Shown here: positions 11,458 through 24,300 of the stretch, in pieces
Layout: every line of letters begins with the position of its first letter
How positions within the stretch are numbered: the first letter of the stretch is position 1
Assembly: GCA_000708835.1 (NCBI GenBank)
Contig: DF237130.1
Span: 18,048 to 82,047, forward strand
DNA: 64,000 nt
From: Klebsormidium nitens
Taxonomy: Eukaryota; Streptophyta; Klebsormidiophyceae; Klebsormidiales; Klebsormidiaceae
Direction of reading: 5' to 3'
Program-made: the position numbers and the translations under genes
Notes under the pieces: generated by a model
Databases searched by the model: none
What the model was told of the DNA's origin: nothing
The model's input: the letters and a program-made list of their open reading frames with translations, nothing else

Positions 11458-14400
11458 ATGGGTGGCCTTCCAGTGGTCTTCATTGGCATCTGCTTCCTCT
11501 TGTGTGACGCTTCGATCACTACAGGTGAGTGGAGTGAGTGTGAGGAATCATTCAGTTCGAGATTCGCAGATAGTGCTCCGCGGCTGACATCGGTTGCTCT
11601 TGAAAGATTGTCAAAGTTGAGGCACTCAACTTTCAGAGCCTGCACAATATAAGTGTCAAAGCGTTGGTCGTGAGTATGCTTCCTCAGCTCTCAGATAAAA
11701 TCGCAATCATCTGCTCTTAATACGAACCCCTTCACTTGCCAGAATTGGAAAGGTCATGGTCAGTCGCTAAGCACAATTTTCTATAGGATCCACGATACAG
11801 CCTGCATTTGGTGCAGAAGTGGTTCCAGATTCCTTACGATCGAAAGTATTAGAGTGCACTTCATTCGTGAAGCGACGAGTGATGGACCTTTGCCGCCAGC
11901 TGGCAACCCTTCCAGTTCAGCGGGTGATGATGGATATGATAAAAACTTGCTCACCCCGAACGGAATTGCAGCAGCAAATCAGGAAGATTCCGACCACTTC
12001 GTCAAACGTCAAGGGCATCAGTTCACGCTCAACGGAAAGCGGTTCTTCGTTCACGGGTAAGCGGTCAGCGGCCAACAGGACACGTGAACCGTTTGTATTA
12101 CAAATCTAATCGCATCAGCTGCATAGTGCTGCACAGTTCGCTTATTCTTTCGGCCTCTCAAACCCTAACAAGGTGATCATGAGTCAGTACGCGCACAACG
12201 ATTCTTCGAATTCGTTTGCAGGTGGAACACCTACCATCTTTTAGACTGCATACATCTCGACGCTTCGACTTATCCAGATGGAGTTCGGACAATTCCTGCA
12301 CATTGCCCGGCAGTTGACGAAGTTCTACGGAAGGGGAGGAACCTAGGAATGAACGTCATGCGCACTTGGGCATTTCACGAGTACGTGACCTGCAATCGAA
12401 AGTCTTCTCCAAGAGCGTTTCTTGAGAAGCCTGTATATGTTTCAAGAAGGCGGACATGAAACCACGTGTAAGCACCTTCCTTCGAGCAAGTCTAACTTAA
12501 CGTAGTCACCGGCCACACCCTCAGATCTCCGCATCTGGCCATGGATTAGATTGTTGAATCTTGATGCGGTACTGAATGCTTCACGTAGTGCCTGACATGT
12601 TCCTTCTTTGATCACGATCAGTGGGCCTCCTAAAGACGGAAAGTACCCGCTCCAGACAACCCCGGGTTGGTACTCAGAACACACTTTCCAGGTGAGCAGT
12701 GGACTGCCTAGCTGCTGAGGTCATCTTCTGCTGAAGAAGTAGGGGACGAAGCAAATGGTCGAAGTCTTGATGTGCTGCCTCATTCGAAAGGATGGTGTCC
12801 CGACCTATCCGTGTTTCAACGGCGCTCTTTCAGCAATGTCAACACGTGCAACCTCACTGACAGCAAAACTATCTGTCAGTTTCCTTGCCGCGACTCTTTG
12901 TAGACTGAGGATCAAGTGGTACATCTCTTTGTACCAACATGGAATCTTCGCTCCTGTATTTCTGCCGATGCAGATGCTTGATTACATTCTGCTTCGAGCT
13001 TCAGAATACGGCATCCGCCTGATCCTACCGCTTGTCAACTTCAAGTGAGTGAAGCCTCTCGATCGTGCATGCATGATGAAAAGGAAGGTCCTTTCCTGTT
13101 GCTTTTGGAGCATTTCCCCTTCTATCGTAGACAGACGTCAAGTTGACGTCTGAGATTTCACTTTTCGATTGGCAGCCGGAGCTTGATTGAAGAAGGGCTC
13201 ATGTATGTCGCAGGCATTCCTACGGTGGCTCGCTGCAGTATCTGACCTGGTCTAAAGAACGGGGTGGCAGAGTCACTACCACTGACGATGCTTTGGGAGA
13301 CAGTGAGCAGTTCTACACCGACGACCTGTGCAAGGAGTTCTATAAGTCCTACGTCAAGGTACGACCCAAAGCAGCCGAAGTCATTGTATGAGGGCTTTTA
13401 AAAGAAGGTCTTTCCATTTCAAGCTTGTTCTCGCAAGTCTCCAGAGTTCCGAGCACCGGTCTTCCTGTCCGAATATCCTGTAGCTTTTTCCACTGACGGA
13501 CCTTGCCAAGTTTCTTAATTGCCAGATGAAGTCAGCCGTTGGCAATTTCGAGCCTCAGAGCTTGTAGATCAAAGTGCACCGGTTTGCAATAATTGGTCGA
13601 ACTGGGTGTCCGATCCTTTTCTTTAAAAGTGACGCGAAGGGACATAAACAGTACCACTTGGCGTCCTTCACGGCTAGCAACTCTGTCCAACCTGATTGTC
13701 TGATTCAAACCTTCTGTGCAGTCTATTCTTCAGCGGACAAATACATTCACAAAACGGGTATACAGGGACGATCCCACCATCTTCGCCTTCGACCTGATAA
13801 ATGAGCCACGTGCACCGCTTCATCCGAATGGCAACGAACTGCAGGTGAGATGCGATTCCCCTTGCAGGCCATGTACATCATCAAGTTTTTTGGGGCCACC
13901 TCAGATTGATTCATACCACAACATACGTTCTGCTGTTTGTGACAGACTCCTCTGGACCTCCACCCCTTCAAGCTGGACGCAAAGCGCTGACGCCCAAATC
14001 CGTCATGTCAAACAGGCCTGGATCGAAGAGATGTCCTCCTTCCTCCGAAACGAAGATCCGAACCATCTTATCAGGTAAGTCGACCAGAAACTTGCGCAAA
14101 AATTGCAGCTAGGAGTTGCGGTATTCAAACCAGCGTTGCAAATCCTGTTCGAAAATGGTCTTTTATACTCTTAGCTTGCGCAGTTGGTTTCTTCGCTTGT
14201 GCAGAAACTCCAGCAAGAATTTTTCCTCAATCCTTCCCATCCTCTTCCGACCTTTTTCCCCCTTGCAGTGTTGGTTTAGAGGGTTGGTTTGGAGCAACAA
14301 CCCCAGATCTCCAGATGCTGAATCCTCCGACCACCTCAAAGTATCCAATTGAATGGAACGAGACGGAGGGCTCGGACTTTGTTGTGAACAACATCTTGCC

Positions 14401-16053
14401 GTCCGTTGACTTTGCGGCGATGAGTGTAAGTTTTCAAGGCTCCTGCCCATTTCTGGGTGGAGAACATATGTGTTTGCTCGAAGTTTGCTTACTGGCCCGG
14501 TTCCCAGCTTTGCAGTCGGTGCACCTGCAAGTCGCTGAAGGCATCATAACATACATCCAGTTTCTGAATGCGAAAGTCTGTTTCGTCGCAGATATGGGAT
14601 CATTGGCTGCCCACAAATAGCACCAGCGGAGAATCGCTGCGGGTGAGATCGAAACAGCTGACTGCTCGAGTCCACGTTAGAAGGTCCCACCCTGTCGTAC
14701 GCCTGTTCCGGCTCGAACTTCTCGTTTGTGACGCTAATCAAATCAGCAGATCCTGTCAGATGCAGTCGAGCTCTAAGACAAGTGTCTGAAAGCAATTTCC
14801 TCTCTAAGCTTGATCTCGACCGCTCATGTGCGCAGCCTCTCGTGCTGTTGCAGTTTTGGGAAAAGTGGATCACGGGACACATATCTGCATCTGAGAGGTT
14901 CTTGGACAAACCCGTTCTCCTCGAGGCAATCGGAGTGAGGTCAGCGTCTTTCTGACCACTCAGGTCTTGCATCTCTTTGACCCTTTTAGGGGACCCTTTG
15001 ACCCTTTTAGGGGACCCTGAACTTGACAACCAGTTGTTTTATTGAACGGGCGTGTAAAAGTTTGCTCTTTGCGACTTACTTCAGGTACTCGAGATAGAGT
15101 GAGAGTGCTTGGGAGCCGGTATGCAGGATCTTTGAAGAATGATATGGATCAAAGCTTTTCTAGGTTTGCTTAAAGCTCACTGAAGATGAATCACTGCAGC
15201 GAAAAACTGAGAGTTATGTCCTCTGCTGCAGACGTGCAAGTCAGGAAGGTCGGAACCCTTTCTTCAAGCTGGCTTTTGACCTGATGTTCGAGTCCTTCAA
15301 AGGAAGAGGAGCAGGAGCGGGGACCTGTTTCTGGATGCTCAGTGACGACGGTAAGGCTCGCAGAAGAGCCTCTGAATGAGGAGAGCAGGCAGGGAGCACA
15401 TCGACTCTGCTTTCATCTAACAAGGCTGTTCAATCGCGAATCCCGAGTTGCTGGGAAGTGCCAAAGATGCGTCACCAGAGTGTCGCGGGCTGGGAAAAAC
15501 AAGGAATCCTTATGATTTTGCAGCGTACCCGGACTACGACGGCTCCACCGTCTACTATCCCGCTCACGCCTCAACCGGGGTTCTCATCAAAGCGCAAGCG
15601 GAGAAGGTCCAGATCTTGGCCAAGAGGGAGGAGCGCATTCGCTACATTAATTCGCTCGTGAAGGCTCAGCTCAACCACTTTGGGACATCGCAGGAGGCTG
15701 GAGAGGAGGTCTCGAAGCTCGGCACACAACGGCCCACCAACAATGACGCGGTTTCAGAAGACTCCGTCGACTCTAACGCAGCACGCAAATTCCGAATGGC
15801 ACTCGCTCGCCACCATCCTTACGTCAGGACCGACCCGACCACGAGGCAGCGGTTAGCACTCGAAGGGCCAGAGACAGGGGAGATAGGTCTAGATGATGTG
15901 TCTGATGACCGAGTAGCGGCCGCAGCAGTAGAGATCCGTTTGTTGTTGATTCTGTCCTTTTTATTCTGCGTGCTTGCCCTTTTCTTCATTTACCAGGCTG
16001 CTTTTCCAAGGAAGAGACTCGGACCCCGCGGGACAGGACTTTCAGAAGACTGA
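11458..16053 (+). CDS. GH5 mannan endo-1,4-beta-mannosidase-like protein, membrane-anchored, nucleophile site altered
   Basis: Homologue of plant endo-beta-mannanases (GH5, plant subfamily) that cut cell-wall mannans. Exon 1 (from 11458) encodes a signal peptide ending near CDASITTG. Exon 2 ends at 12056, but its start is unresolved (acceptor near 11801 or 11900). Later exons: 12222-12380, 12622-12691, 12974-13044, 13214-13358, 13722-13844, 14016-14074, 14269-14425, probably 14516-14530, 14592-14642, 14854-14934, 15245-15350, 15425-16053. Family landmarks are HQFTLNGKRFFVHGWN, MNVMRTWAF, YGGSLQYLTW and FDLINEP with the acid/base Glu, then AWIEEMSSFLRNEDPNHLI and VGLEGWFGA. The nucleophile region reads KPVLLEAIG where relatives have LLxEFG, so the catalytic Glu appears replaced by Ala. 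After the barrel comes an extension of over 150 residues, one transmembrane helix near residue 40 from the end, and a short basic tail. The encoded enzyme may be inactive. Confidence 0.85.
14976..15017. repeat. Two tandem copies of a 21-nt unit
   Basis: The unit TTTGACCCTTTTAGGGGACCC is present twice, exactly. It lies in the mannanase intron after the exon ending at 14934. Each unit contains a short self-complementary piece (CCCTTTTAGGGG). Confidence 0.85.
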
Positions 16054-17193
16054 TTGATAATGAAGGAACAGAAACCTATAAATCAGACAATGAGCTTGCA
16101 AAAAGGAAGGCGGTGTGCGGCCCATTTGTGCAGTTGCTAAGACTGCGGATTCATGTAAACAGCTTCAAGAGCATCGTCAACTCAAGGGCCGCTTTCTAAA
16201 GCCTGCCAGGCTGCATGCAAAGTCTGCATTGCATATGACGTATTGGTGCGTAGTAGAACTTACTTATATGGACGTCGTGCTATAAAGTAAGTCACGTGGT
16301 ATAATGAGCTGCCACACAACAACGGAATTCGCTTGGGATATCTGCATCCCGGCTGCATTCCATTCCAACTTTCCCTACAAATAATTGTGATTTTTGATGC
16401 GGGATCTGTGTGGATGTTGCGATTGCGAGCAATTCATATGCCAGGTCGAAAATGCTCAAGGACTTGTGGCCAGTCGGCCGCGCCACCCTTGTTTAATCCA
16501 TGCATGCTAATTGAAGTATTGCCAAATGCCGCGCAAAGTCGATTCACCAAACGGCCACCTAGGTTCTTTTCTGCTTTCATGACGTAATGATGGTGCAGAG
16601 CAGGTTTGCAATTTAATTGGCGGGCCAGCAGATGAGCTCGGCAATCTAAAAGATTTGCATGACTGACTGCATATGAGCGCTTGTAATTGCTGCAAGGCGG
16701 CCGGCGCAGCTAGGCCCTGTTCGTGAGTTGCAAACGTCATGATGTCGGATTACCGGCATTAGTAACGCGAGATCAAAGGCTCAAACGCGGATCGACGGTG
16801 TGCACAGTTGCGCATATCGATGCACAGGGCTGTACATGCACATCGACAGCGGCGTAGTATCGTGCCAAGCAGCGTAGACGGACTGGCAATCATGGCATGA
16901 TGTGATCCTGACAGACCAAGATCCACATAACAGAGGGTCCTCGATTGGGAAGCCTTTCATTGCGTACGTAAGATCTGACACAAGCGCAGCAGCAATGACT
17001 GTCCGTCTCAACACGATTGGCCCGGCCGGCAATGTACATGCGTACTCCAAATGACAGGTACTTTATTGTAATCTACACTGATCAAGGCTCTCTGATTTTA
17101 CCAACGCCCCCGCGCCGGTCCGTTTCCTGGAAAGCTCCTGAGTCATGCTTGAAACGGAGGACGTTCTACAACATGCAGCGTTGCGATCGAACC
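16054..17193. other. Intergenic region between converging genes
   Basis: Shared 3' region of the mannanase and the cytochrome b561 gene. I see no gene and no clear repeat. Confidence 0.6.
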
Positions 17194-19245
17194 TCACACC
17201 TGGTCTGTAACATCTGCCTGATGGTGTTCGCTTCCCGTAGACACCGGCCTCTGCTCTTCCGACCTGCGGGGTTTCCCTTCTGGCCCCTCCCTCACCGGGT
17301 CATCTTTCTTGGCAGCCTCCGTGGCGTTCAGGTTTTGACTTCGTACTCTGCGCAGCGCAGCCTGAAGCCAGGGATTCCGGAGCTCGCTGACTAGCTGATG
17401 ACACCAGCTCAGGTCCACCTCGATCGGAGCCGCGTCATGCACTACGAAGCCAACAAAGACCAGCCAAACTGCCAGGATGTATGTCCACAGACCCTGCGAA
17501 ACGATGATCCACTCTTTATCGATGGACTTGACGAACCTCTCCCGCAGAACCGTTGCTTCATTGCTCGAAGTTCCCTTTCATAGTGTTGGGAAGGAGCATG
17601 ATCCAACTCCAACCTCGTAGGGCTATCAACCGATTCGAGATTGACATCTCTCGCAAAGTAGCAAACTCCTTTCTCAAAAAGTCGCACATACTCATATCTC
17701 CCACAAGTTGCCTACACAAGTACACAGTGGAACGTCCCACTGCCTCAAAAAGCGAAGCATAAATGGCCTCGGACCAAATTGGATACTACGCTCGTTAACT
17801 TCTAGTGTTCAGACAACAAGACATTCACCATCTGGTCCAAGGCGTCGCTAGATCTCCTGATTAACTTACGAATGAACATTCCCTGCTCTATGGAAATACG
17901 AACGTATGGTGGGCTGGGGGATCCCCCTAGATACGAGACAGTTGTCAAAAAATTGTCTGCGACAAAAGGGGTTAAAACACTTTCACGTAATCGCCACCTT
18001 ACCGACCACAAATTTTCAGACAGTAAGATGGTAGCCATGAATTGATGCAACAAAGGGCTGAAGAATTACCTTATGGCGATGGTGCTCCGGGTCGTTCACC
18101 CTCAAAGCCAAGAAAGCTGCTGCCAATCCGACATAGAAGATGACTTTACCAGCCTGCGAGCAGGAAAAAGCCGTCAGATTGTGTTCGAAGGCTGGATGAT
18201 ACTGGCTGGTGCCTTTGTTCTCTCGCCTTTCTCAAAATAGACGATTGCGGAGGTGGATTCAAGACCTGACAGCACTCCCTAGCGACAAACGCCCCAGCTT
18301 TGCAATAGTCGTCACAAGGTTGTCTCAATCAAGCATCACTCGAATCAGTCCAAATTTACGAAGAACACACTCATAAGGGAGGAGGAAAACTCACAAGCTT
18401 GTGGATCCTGCTGAGTTGTCCTGTGAACTTTTTGTATCTTTTGGGGAGTCCGTAGTACAAAAGTACTCCCCCGGCAGCTATCACCAAAAAGCCAACCAGA
18501 GCAGACAAGCCAACCCAAGTGTGAAGAGTGGTAAAGTGCTGTTTGGATGCCATAGATCTGCTGGAGTATATGAAGATGAAGCCCAGGGCCGCCAGCGCCA
18601 ATGAAGCTGCTTGGATGTATAAATGCAGTCTGAGTAGGAGCCCCCTCTGCTTTCCCTGCAATATGAAGCAAGCCTGTTGGTCAGAAGTTCAATTCTTCGG
18701 GGGCTATGCACAGAAACAAACCTAGGATCAGTCCGAATAGTTGCCGGGTCAGACCACAGTATCCGTTCTGGAAGTCAGCCTGCTTGAGCATTTTAAAGGC
18801 TTGATTCAACAAAGTGCCCTCAACACTTGGGTGGATTTTCTGTCGCCCTACAACATATGCGAGGCCCCAAGACCACTGCGACGACCTGAAAAGCTGGTTT
18901 GCAGAGCGTTGTTTCCAGTATGTACTTGAAGCCAACCGAACCCCTCACGTTGGGTAAACAGATCAAAGTAACATGTGTGTGCCCAATATTGGAAAGCTCA
19001 TAATGCACCATCTTTCAACCACTCAAACAACGCATGACGCTCACCTTCGCATTCCTTGCTGCGATGATGCCTTCAGACATCAGAAAGATGCCGCCCGCAG
19101 ACATTGCGAGGACGTGACCAGCAAATAAGATCTTCTCGTGGGAGAAGAACGTAGCGGTCAGGGCCAAGGGCAGGGTCCCCATCAGCACATGCGATAGCCA
19201 GGGCACATCATGAGGGAGCGATGAAGTTGAGGGAGGAGTCGACAT
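17194..19245 (-). CDS. Cytochrome b561 family transmembrane protein
   Basis: Di-heme membrane electron carrier that typically moves electrons from ascorbate across a membrane (CYB561/CYB561D type). Minus-strand exons in order: 19045-19245, 18395-18655, 18070-18153, 17194-17574; the phases close and the product is 308 residues. Six hydrophobic segments are visible. The four heme-ligand candidates are His44 (KILFAGHVLAM), His78 (LLLRLHLYIQ), His112 (HFTTLHTWVG) and His152 (LSRIHKL), in the expected helices 2 to 5. The last helix is WTYILAVWLVFVGFV, followed by a hydrophilic tail of about 80 residues rich in charged residues, longer than usual. The acceptor of the final exon (at 17574) is the least certain junction. 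There is no DOMON domain. Which membrane it sits in cannot be told from sequence. Confidence 0.9.
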
Positions 19246-19957
19246 GACTACTCAGCTGAGAATCGCTGGAGTGGACAGCAGATGACTGCTACTTCCCACT
19301 TTACCGAACCATGGGTCGCAGAACTGTTGTGTAGGCAGATTGGTTGTCTAGGGTGTTTCCAAAACTGCGCTTCACAACATCGATCCACAATGGCATTCTA
19401 AGCTCTCCGCTTCCGCTACTGCTCTTGATCCGAGGGCAACAATTGGTTGCCAAAGCCCAGCTCCAGCCCCTGCAATTCCAAACAAAGTAAAAGCCTTGCT
19501 GCCACAACTGAGCTGGAAATCCTAGCTTCTCAATTCACAGCGGCTGCAGTCCACAGCGCTGATCCAGCTCCTCGTCCCAGCTCGAGATCTTCAGAGTCGT
19601 CTAGCACAATGTCAATGTCGCCTCACACAAAGCGAAGTCAACTTCTGTGCTTGCACAAGACCGCTCTTGACACATGCAGCTCCTCTCCTCACTCCAGGGG
19701 AAAAAGTGCAGATTTTCCAAGGATCAAGATCATGATCAGTTCGAATTGGCTGCTTGCAGGCCGCCTCAGGGTCGCCATAGATGATAGAGTAGACGATGAC
19801 ATGGAGACAGGTGCGCAGGCCCAAGTCTGCTGCAGCATGCATGGGCGATGAGTCTGCTGCAGCTGAATGCACAAGAAACGTGCCACTTCAGGTGGACTTA
19901 CCAGGCGGTGGGGCATACACGCCAGCCCAATGCTGGGGAAGTGGTCCAGCAGACGTG
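19246..19957. other. Divergent intergenic region
   Basis: Between the cytochrome b561 start and the LRR gene start, transcribed away from each other, so probably a shared promoter region. No gene recognised. An open frame runs from 19796 into the LRR first exon, so the LRR protein could start further upstream. Confidence 0.5.
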
Positions 19958-22900
19958 ATGAGAAGCATGGACACAGAAGCTACGGGCATTGCGGATAAAA
20001 ATGATGAGATGTCAAAGCCAGCTATTGAGAAAGTGGACCAGCGGCCTGCAAAGCGGCCACGTTTGACGGACACTCAAAGCAACAACACAGACACAGCAGC
20101 TCGCAGCAGTTCTCAAGGAACATCTCCTGGTCCAAGCATACCTCTGCTCACTGAGGTGAGAATGTTGTGGTGATCTTCACTACACAGGCCAATGATCTCC
20201 ATCAAACTGACCGAGGTTGCTTCAAAACTCCGTGACCTGACACTGAGATTCTGGCTCTGCGCTGTTTCTGACAGTCTTCATGAAAATGTACATCAAAAAG
20301 TTTTGGCTGCCTCAAGTCGATGTCTCAATCTGCAAACATTGGGGGGTGCAGTAAAGTAATGGTACCAAAAGCTGGTTGTTTATAAGCGAGCACGTTGTCT
20401 TCTTTGTGAGGTTCCCCCTCTCATCTCTCTTGACTGAAGTATGTGCTGCTGATTGATAGAGGTATGGTATGATAAGTTAAATGCACCGCTCCAGTCTGGA
20501 CTTCCTGCAATGTCAGACACTGAAAGGTTTGTGGAGACTAAAGTCCAGAGTTTTCACCCCCTGCAGATATGCATTCACCAGATTGCCTTGCTCGCGGGCT
20601 CGGCGCCTTCACTCTTTCACTGTTCATCGCGGCAGGTTTGGGAGCTTCCAAGTGATCTTGCTCAGAAGTTGTTCCAGGTCAGTGCACAGCCCCTTCACAA
20701 ATCACGCCCAGCTTTAGTGATTGCTTTACTTAAATAAGTTTGAATCATCAGATACATAAGCCTGCTCTTAAGAAACATAATAGACCTACCTTCTATGTTG
20801 ACATTCATGTCTTCAATGAAAGGAGAAGATCTCACTTCACCTGGTTGTAAAAGGACGGAGCAGTGGGGGAAGACCTGCAAACTTTTGAGGGCAAGCCACC
20901 ATCCCTCTTTCTGAAGCGGTATGTTAGCTACAGGAAATGATCGGACAAGAAGGCTGTAATGTTAAGGCAAAGTCTCACTCTGGACTGACTTTCCCTCACT
21001 CATTCACAGCAATCCCTGCCACAAGTACGCGGCTTGGAGACGTTCTCGAATCTACTGCACCCTGATCTGGACACCTTGAACCTTGAGGACAGCAACAGGC
21101 AGGTACTCTGGCGCAGCAAAAGAATGTTTCTCTAGCTGATCCAGAAAATGAAAGATCTGTTTGAATCTCTCATTGACCCTTGTTAGGATTGTTGTGCTGG
21201 AAATGCCAAGGAATACCTGTCTCGCCCAAATGATTCTTCCCAAATGACCTAGCATGCTGAAAAGCTACGCGTTGATGTGAGCTTTGCTTTCACGCTGACT
21301 GCCTGACTGTTGCTTCTACGAGAGTTCATGCTAACTGCCTGTCTGTTGTTTACTTTGTAGGCTGTTGCCGATTCAGGACGCTCTTGTCTGCTCCTCTATT
21401 CGGTGTCCACAGATACAGGTAGGGATCAGTGCTAGCCGGTACCAGTTCTGCGCTGTCAAAATCAGCCTTTGCACTCTCATAGATCTGTAATTTGGTCCCT
21501 GACGATAGTGCTTGGGTTAAAGAGGTCATCGACTCTCGTTGAAGGAGCGATCCCGATAAGATGAAGCAAGAGGCCCAGGAAGCCCTTACTCAACTTAACT
21601 TGAGCCCATCCTTAGATAGACTCTCCTTGTTTCTCCCTTGCAGCGGCTCTTTCTCCCCTCAAGGACCAGCGATCTGGACATTGTTCCTGCGTTGGTAAGG
21701 TGGTTCGAATATGAAAATCCGCGTTCATTTTAGGGATTTTAGGGAAGCCTGATCCACACCCCTCTCGAATATGACCATGAATTTGTTGGGTTTTCAAAAC
21801 TGCTTCTTATCTGTGCCTCGTCAGAGAAAGAGTGCCACCAACCTTGTTGAAACAAACTTCTGCAAGGTACGTGGCTTTGTCTTCGTTCCAAGAGATATGT
21901 TGAGATTCCGCTTTGATGTAGGCAGGGCACGAAAAGGTGTGAGTTAGATGACTGAGACGTCTCGTACTCACTTGCGCAACTGGCACCCTCATATGAACAC
22001 GATTAGGAAAACAGTTTTCACGAGAATTTTGAAGCAGCGGTACTAGAGGAGAGAGATCAAATATTTCTGGAAGAGATTTGTTAAGTGCTTATAGGCGTCT
22101 TTTTTTTTCCAGGTCCGCTTGGGCGGCCCCCCTTTCGTGCAGCGCCCTCGAAGGGTTTGTGAAAGGTGCAGGTGATTCTCGCACGATGCCTCGAGCTCGT
22201 AGCCGCAGTACAAGTTTTTAGAATCTTTCTCGGCTGTCGAAGTTACCGTTTTCGCGTGTGACCAAACGATGCCTTACAATTGCGAATGGAATGGAAATGA
22301 TCCAGGGCTACGGAGAGTGTTGTGCTGTGGAAGTCCCGTGATGGAAGTCGAAAGAAGGAAGCAAAACCTTGTGGAGATGCATTTCTCTAAGCGCCTCAGG
22401 TTGGGCTTGTAAAAGATTGGTAATGCTCAAGGGCGACAGGATTCCACCAAGGAAGGACGAGTCGTTGTGATGTTCCTTCATATGTTGTGGTCCAGGCTTG
22501 AGATAAAGAGATATCCGTAGGCTTCTACTTCCAGCAAGCTTGCTCCGTCCCCGAATTTCGAGTGATCTTCGGAATGTTCGACGTCACCAGTTCACATCGC
22601 GCGCTCTGGCACGTGTGACTCGCTCAACAACGACTTTCTGGTCGCCGCAAAAGCACCTGACCCGTTCTCGGCTGCCCTGTTACAGGTGGGCTCCATACGC
22701 TATCCCTCGCAGGTTGTTCCCGCTTGCTTACCCGGGACCTCCGTTTTCAAAAAGCGACGGCTTTCTTACGAGCACTTGACCTCGGCAACTGCACGGTGCG
22801 TGAGCTCATCCGCCTTCTCATTCATCCAAGATCACGAGTTCTCGAAAGAAATTTCTCAGGACGGATTTTTTGCAGGTCCTGAATCCAGTTTAGCGCTCAA

Positions 22901-24300
22901 TCAAGGCTGCGGTTCCAGTATATCAGGTTGGCACTACTTCTATGTCGTTTGGCTGGCTTTCTTGAAGCCTCTGGAATGCTCCTCTCCTCGGTATGACGAC
23001 CAAAATTTCTCGCCATACACTGGTTCTCAAGGGTCAGAAGAATGCGTCCCGGGAAAGCACGACGTGTTGGTGGACTTGATGCGATTGATCTCCGGTTTTG
23101 AAATTTCGGACAGACGGACCGATACAGCTGACTCGAGCTGTCTTTTCCTGGCAGGCTTTGGACAAGTCTCTGTTCGACTTCTTGCCTCCCAGTCTCCAAA
23201 GGCTGCTTCTGCGGAATTGCTGGCGACTCTTCCAAGGGAGCCTGCAGACGCTCATTCGAAATTGTCCCCTTCTGGAAGAGGTACTTTCGATTCCCACCCA
23301 TTTCTCCTTTATGGCATACATCGTTCCTGTTTGCAGCCTGCTTTTGTCATCCTCGCGCTCACGAGAAGCTGCTGGTTCGCTATTGATTTGTGAACCTTCA
23401 GCCTTCTCATTGCATTTTCGATTGTAATGTTGAGCGCTAAGTGATTTACCCTGTAGCTAGCACCAGGAAGCTTCGCGTACCAAATCTTCTCGGACATACG
23501 TGGTTATCCCGTTTGCCCTTCGGCTATATTATTGCCGCATGAAGGAACATTGAGCTTTACCACGAAGATTTGGAGAAGTCGTAGGCAGGTTTGTGATGCT
23601 CGAAGGACAGGACACCAATCAGAAACTCTCAGGAGCCCAGTTTGTCGGTCGATCAGAACCGACAAAACCGACGATCTAGTCAATGGTCTCTAAAGCTGTG
23701 TCTTAGGGATGCAGAACTCACGCCGTTCATGATCTCCTCTGTTTGCAGTTGGACCTCTCCTTCGATGGTCTAATCGCCGCAGGTCTTGGACCCTTTGCAG
23801 CAGTGGCACTAGCAGACTTGAAGCATTTGAGAGTGTTGGATTTGAGCGATCAGGTGCGCATGCTGAAATGCATCCGAACTTTATGCTTTGTTTACCACGA
23901 GCGCCTTAAGCTACTAAGCTCTCCTTCTGCTTTGACAGTGAGCAGAATATTCGTAAGTAATGCTCTATGAGCTAATCGCAGAACCCTCTCAACGCTTTCG
24001 ATGTGTACTAGGCCAACTTATTGGAATCCACCAGCGAGAAGGAAGGCGGCACTTTGAAAGGAGACTCGCGCTCTGAGATTCGTCTCGCGGCTCTGGGACT
24101 GACCTGACGTCTCTTTGTTGCAGGGAAACGTAGGCAGTGTTGCTCTGGACAAGCTCCGTAGAGCAAACCCGAGCCTGCAGCTTGTAAATAGGGCACCCAC
24201 GAGCATGCTCGTAAAGTCTCATCAAAGCCGGGACGAAAGTGTTGTTGAAGCAGGTAGTCCGGGGATAAAAAAATCAGAACAGCTGACAACGGTGCAATAA
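19958..24300 (+). CDS. Leucine-rich-repeat protein, F-box/Rad7/Zyg11-like architecture
   Basis: Probable protein-interaction scaffold, perhaps a ubiquitin-ligase substrate receptor; the function is inferred from architecture only. Supported exons: 19958-20155, 20567-20677, 21010-21098, 21361-21418, 21644-21694, 21825-21866, 22113 onward (end unclear), a piece ending 22685, 23155-23280, 23749-23853, 24124-24300. The N-terminus is hydrophilic and basic (RPAKRPRL resembles a nuclear signal). A helical module follows, with WELPSDLAQKLFQ like the short F-box-type helix before LRRs in Rad7 and Zyg11 proteins. LRR units include GLETFSNLLHPDLDTLNLED, FLPPSLQRLLLRNCWRLF, LDLSFDGLIAAGL and LADLKHLRVLDLSDQ. 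The intron after 21098 fits best as GC-AG. The stretch 22.1-22.7 kb is not fully resolved. The final exon has a polar tail. Start Met could be 19958 or 19967. Confidence 0.7.

Noticed and set aside
22686-23393. Plus-strand frame of 235 codons within the LRR gene
   Set aside because: It runs through intron sequence; the LRR motif LQRLLLRNCWRLF lies in another frame bounded by good splice sites.
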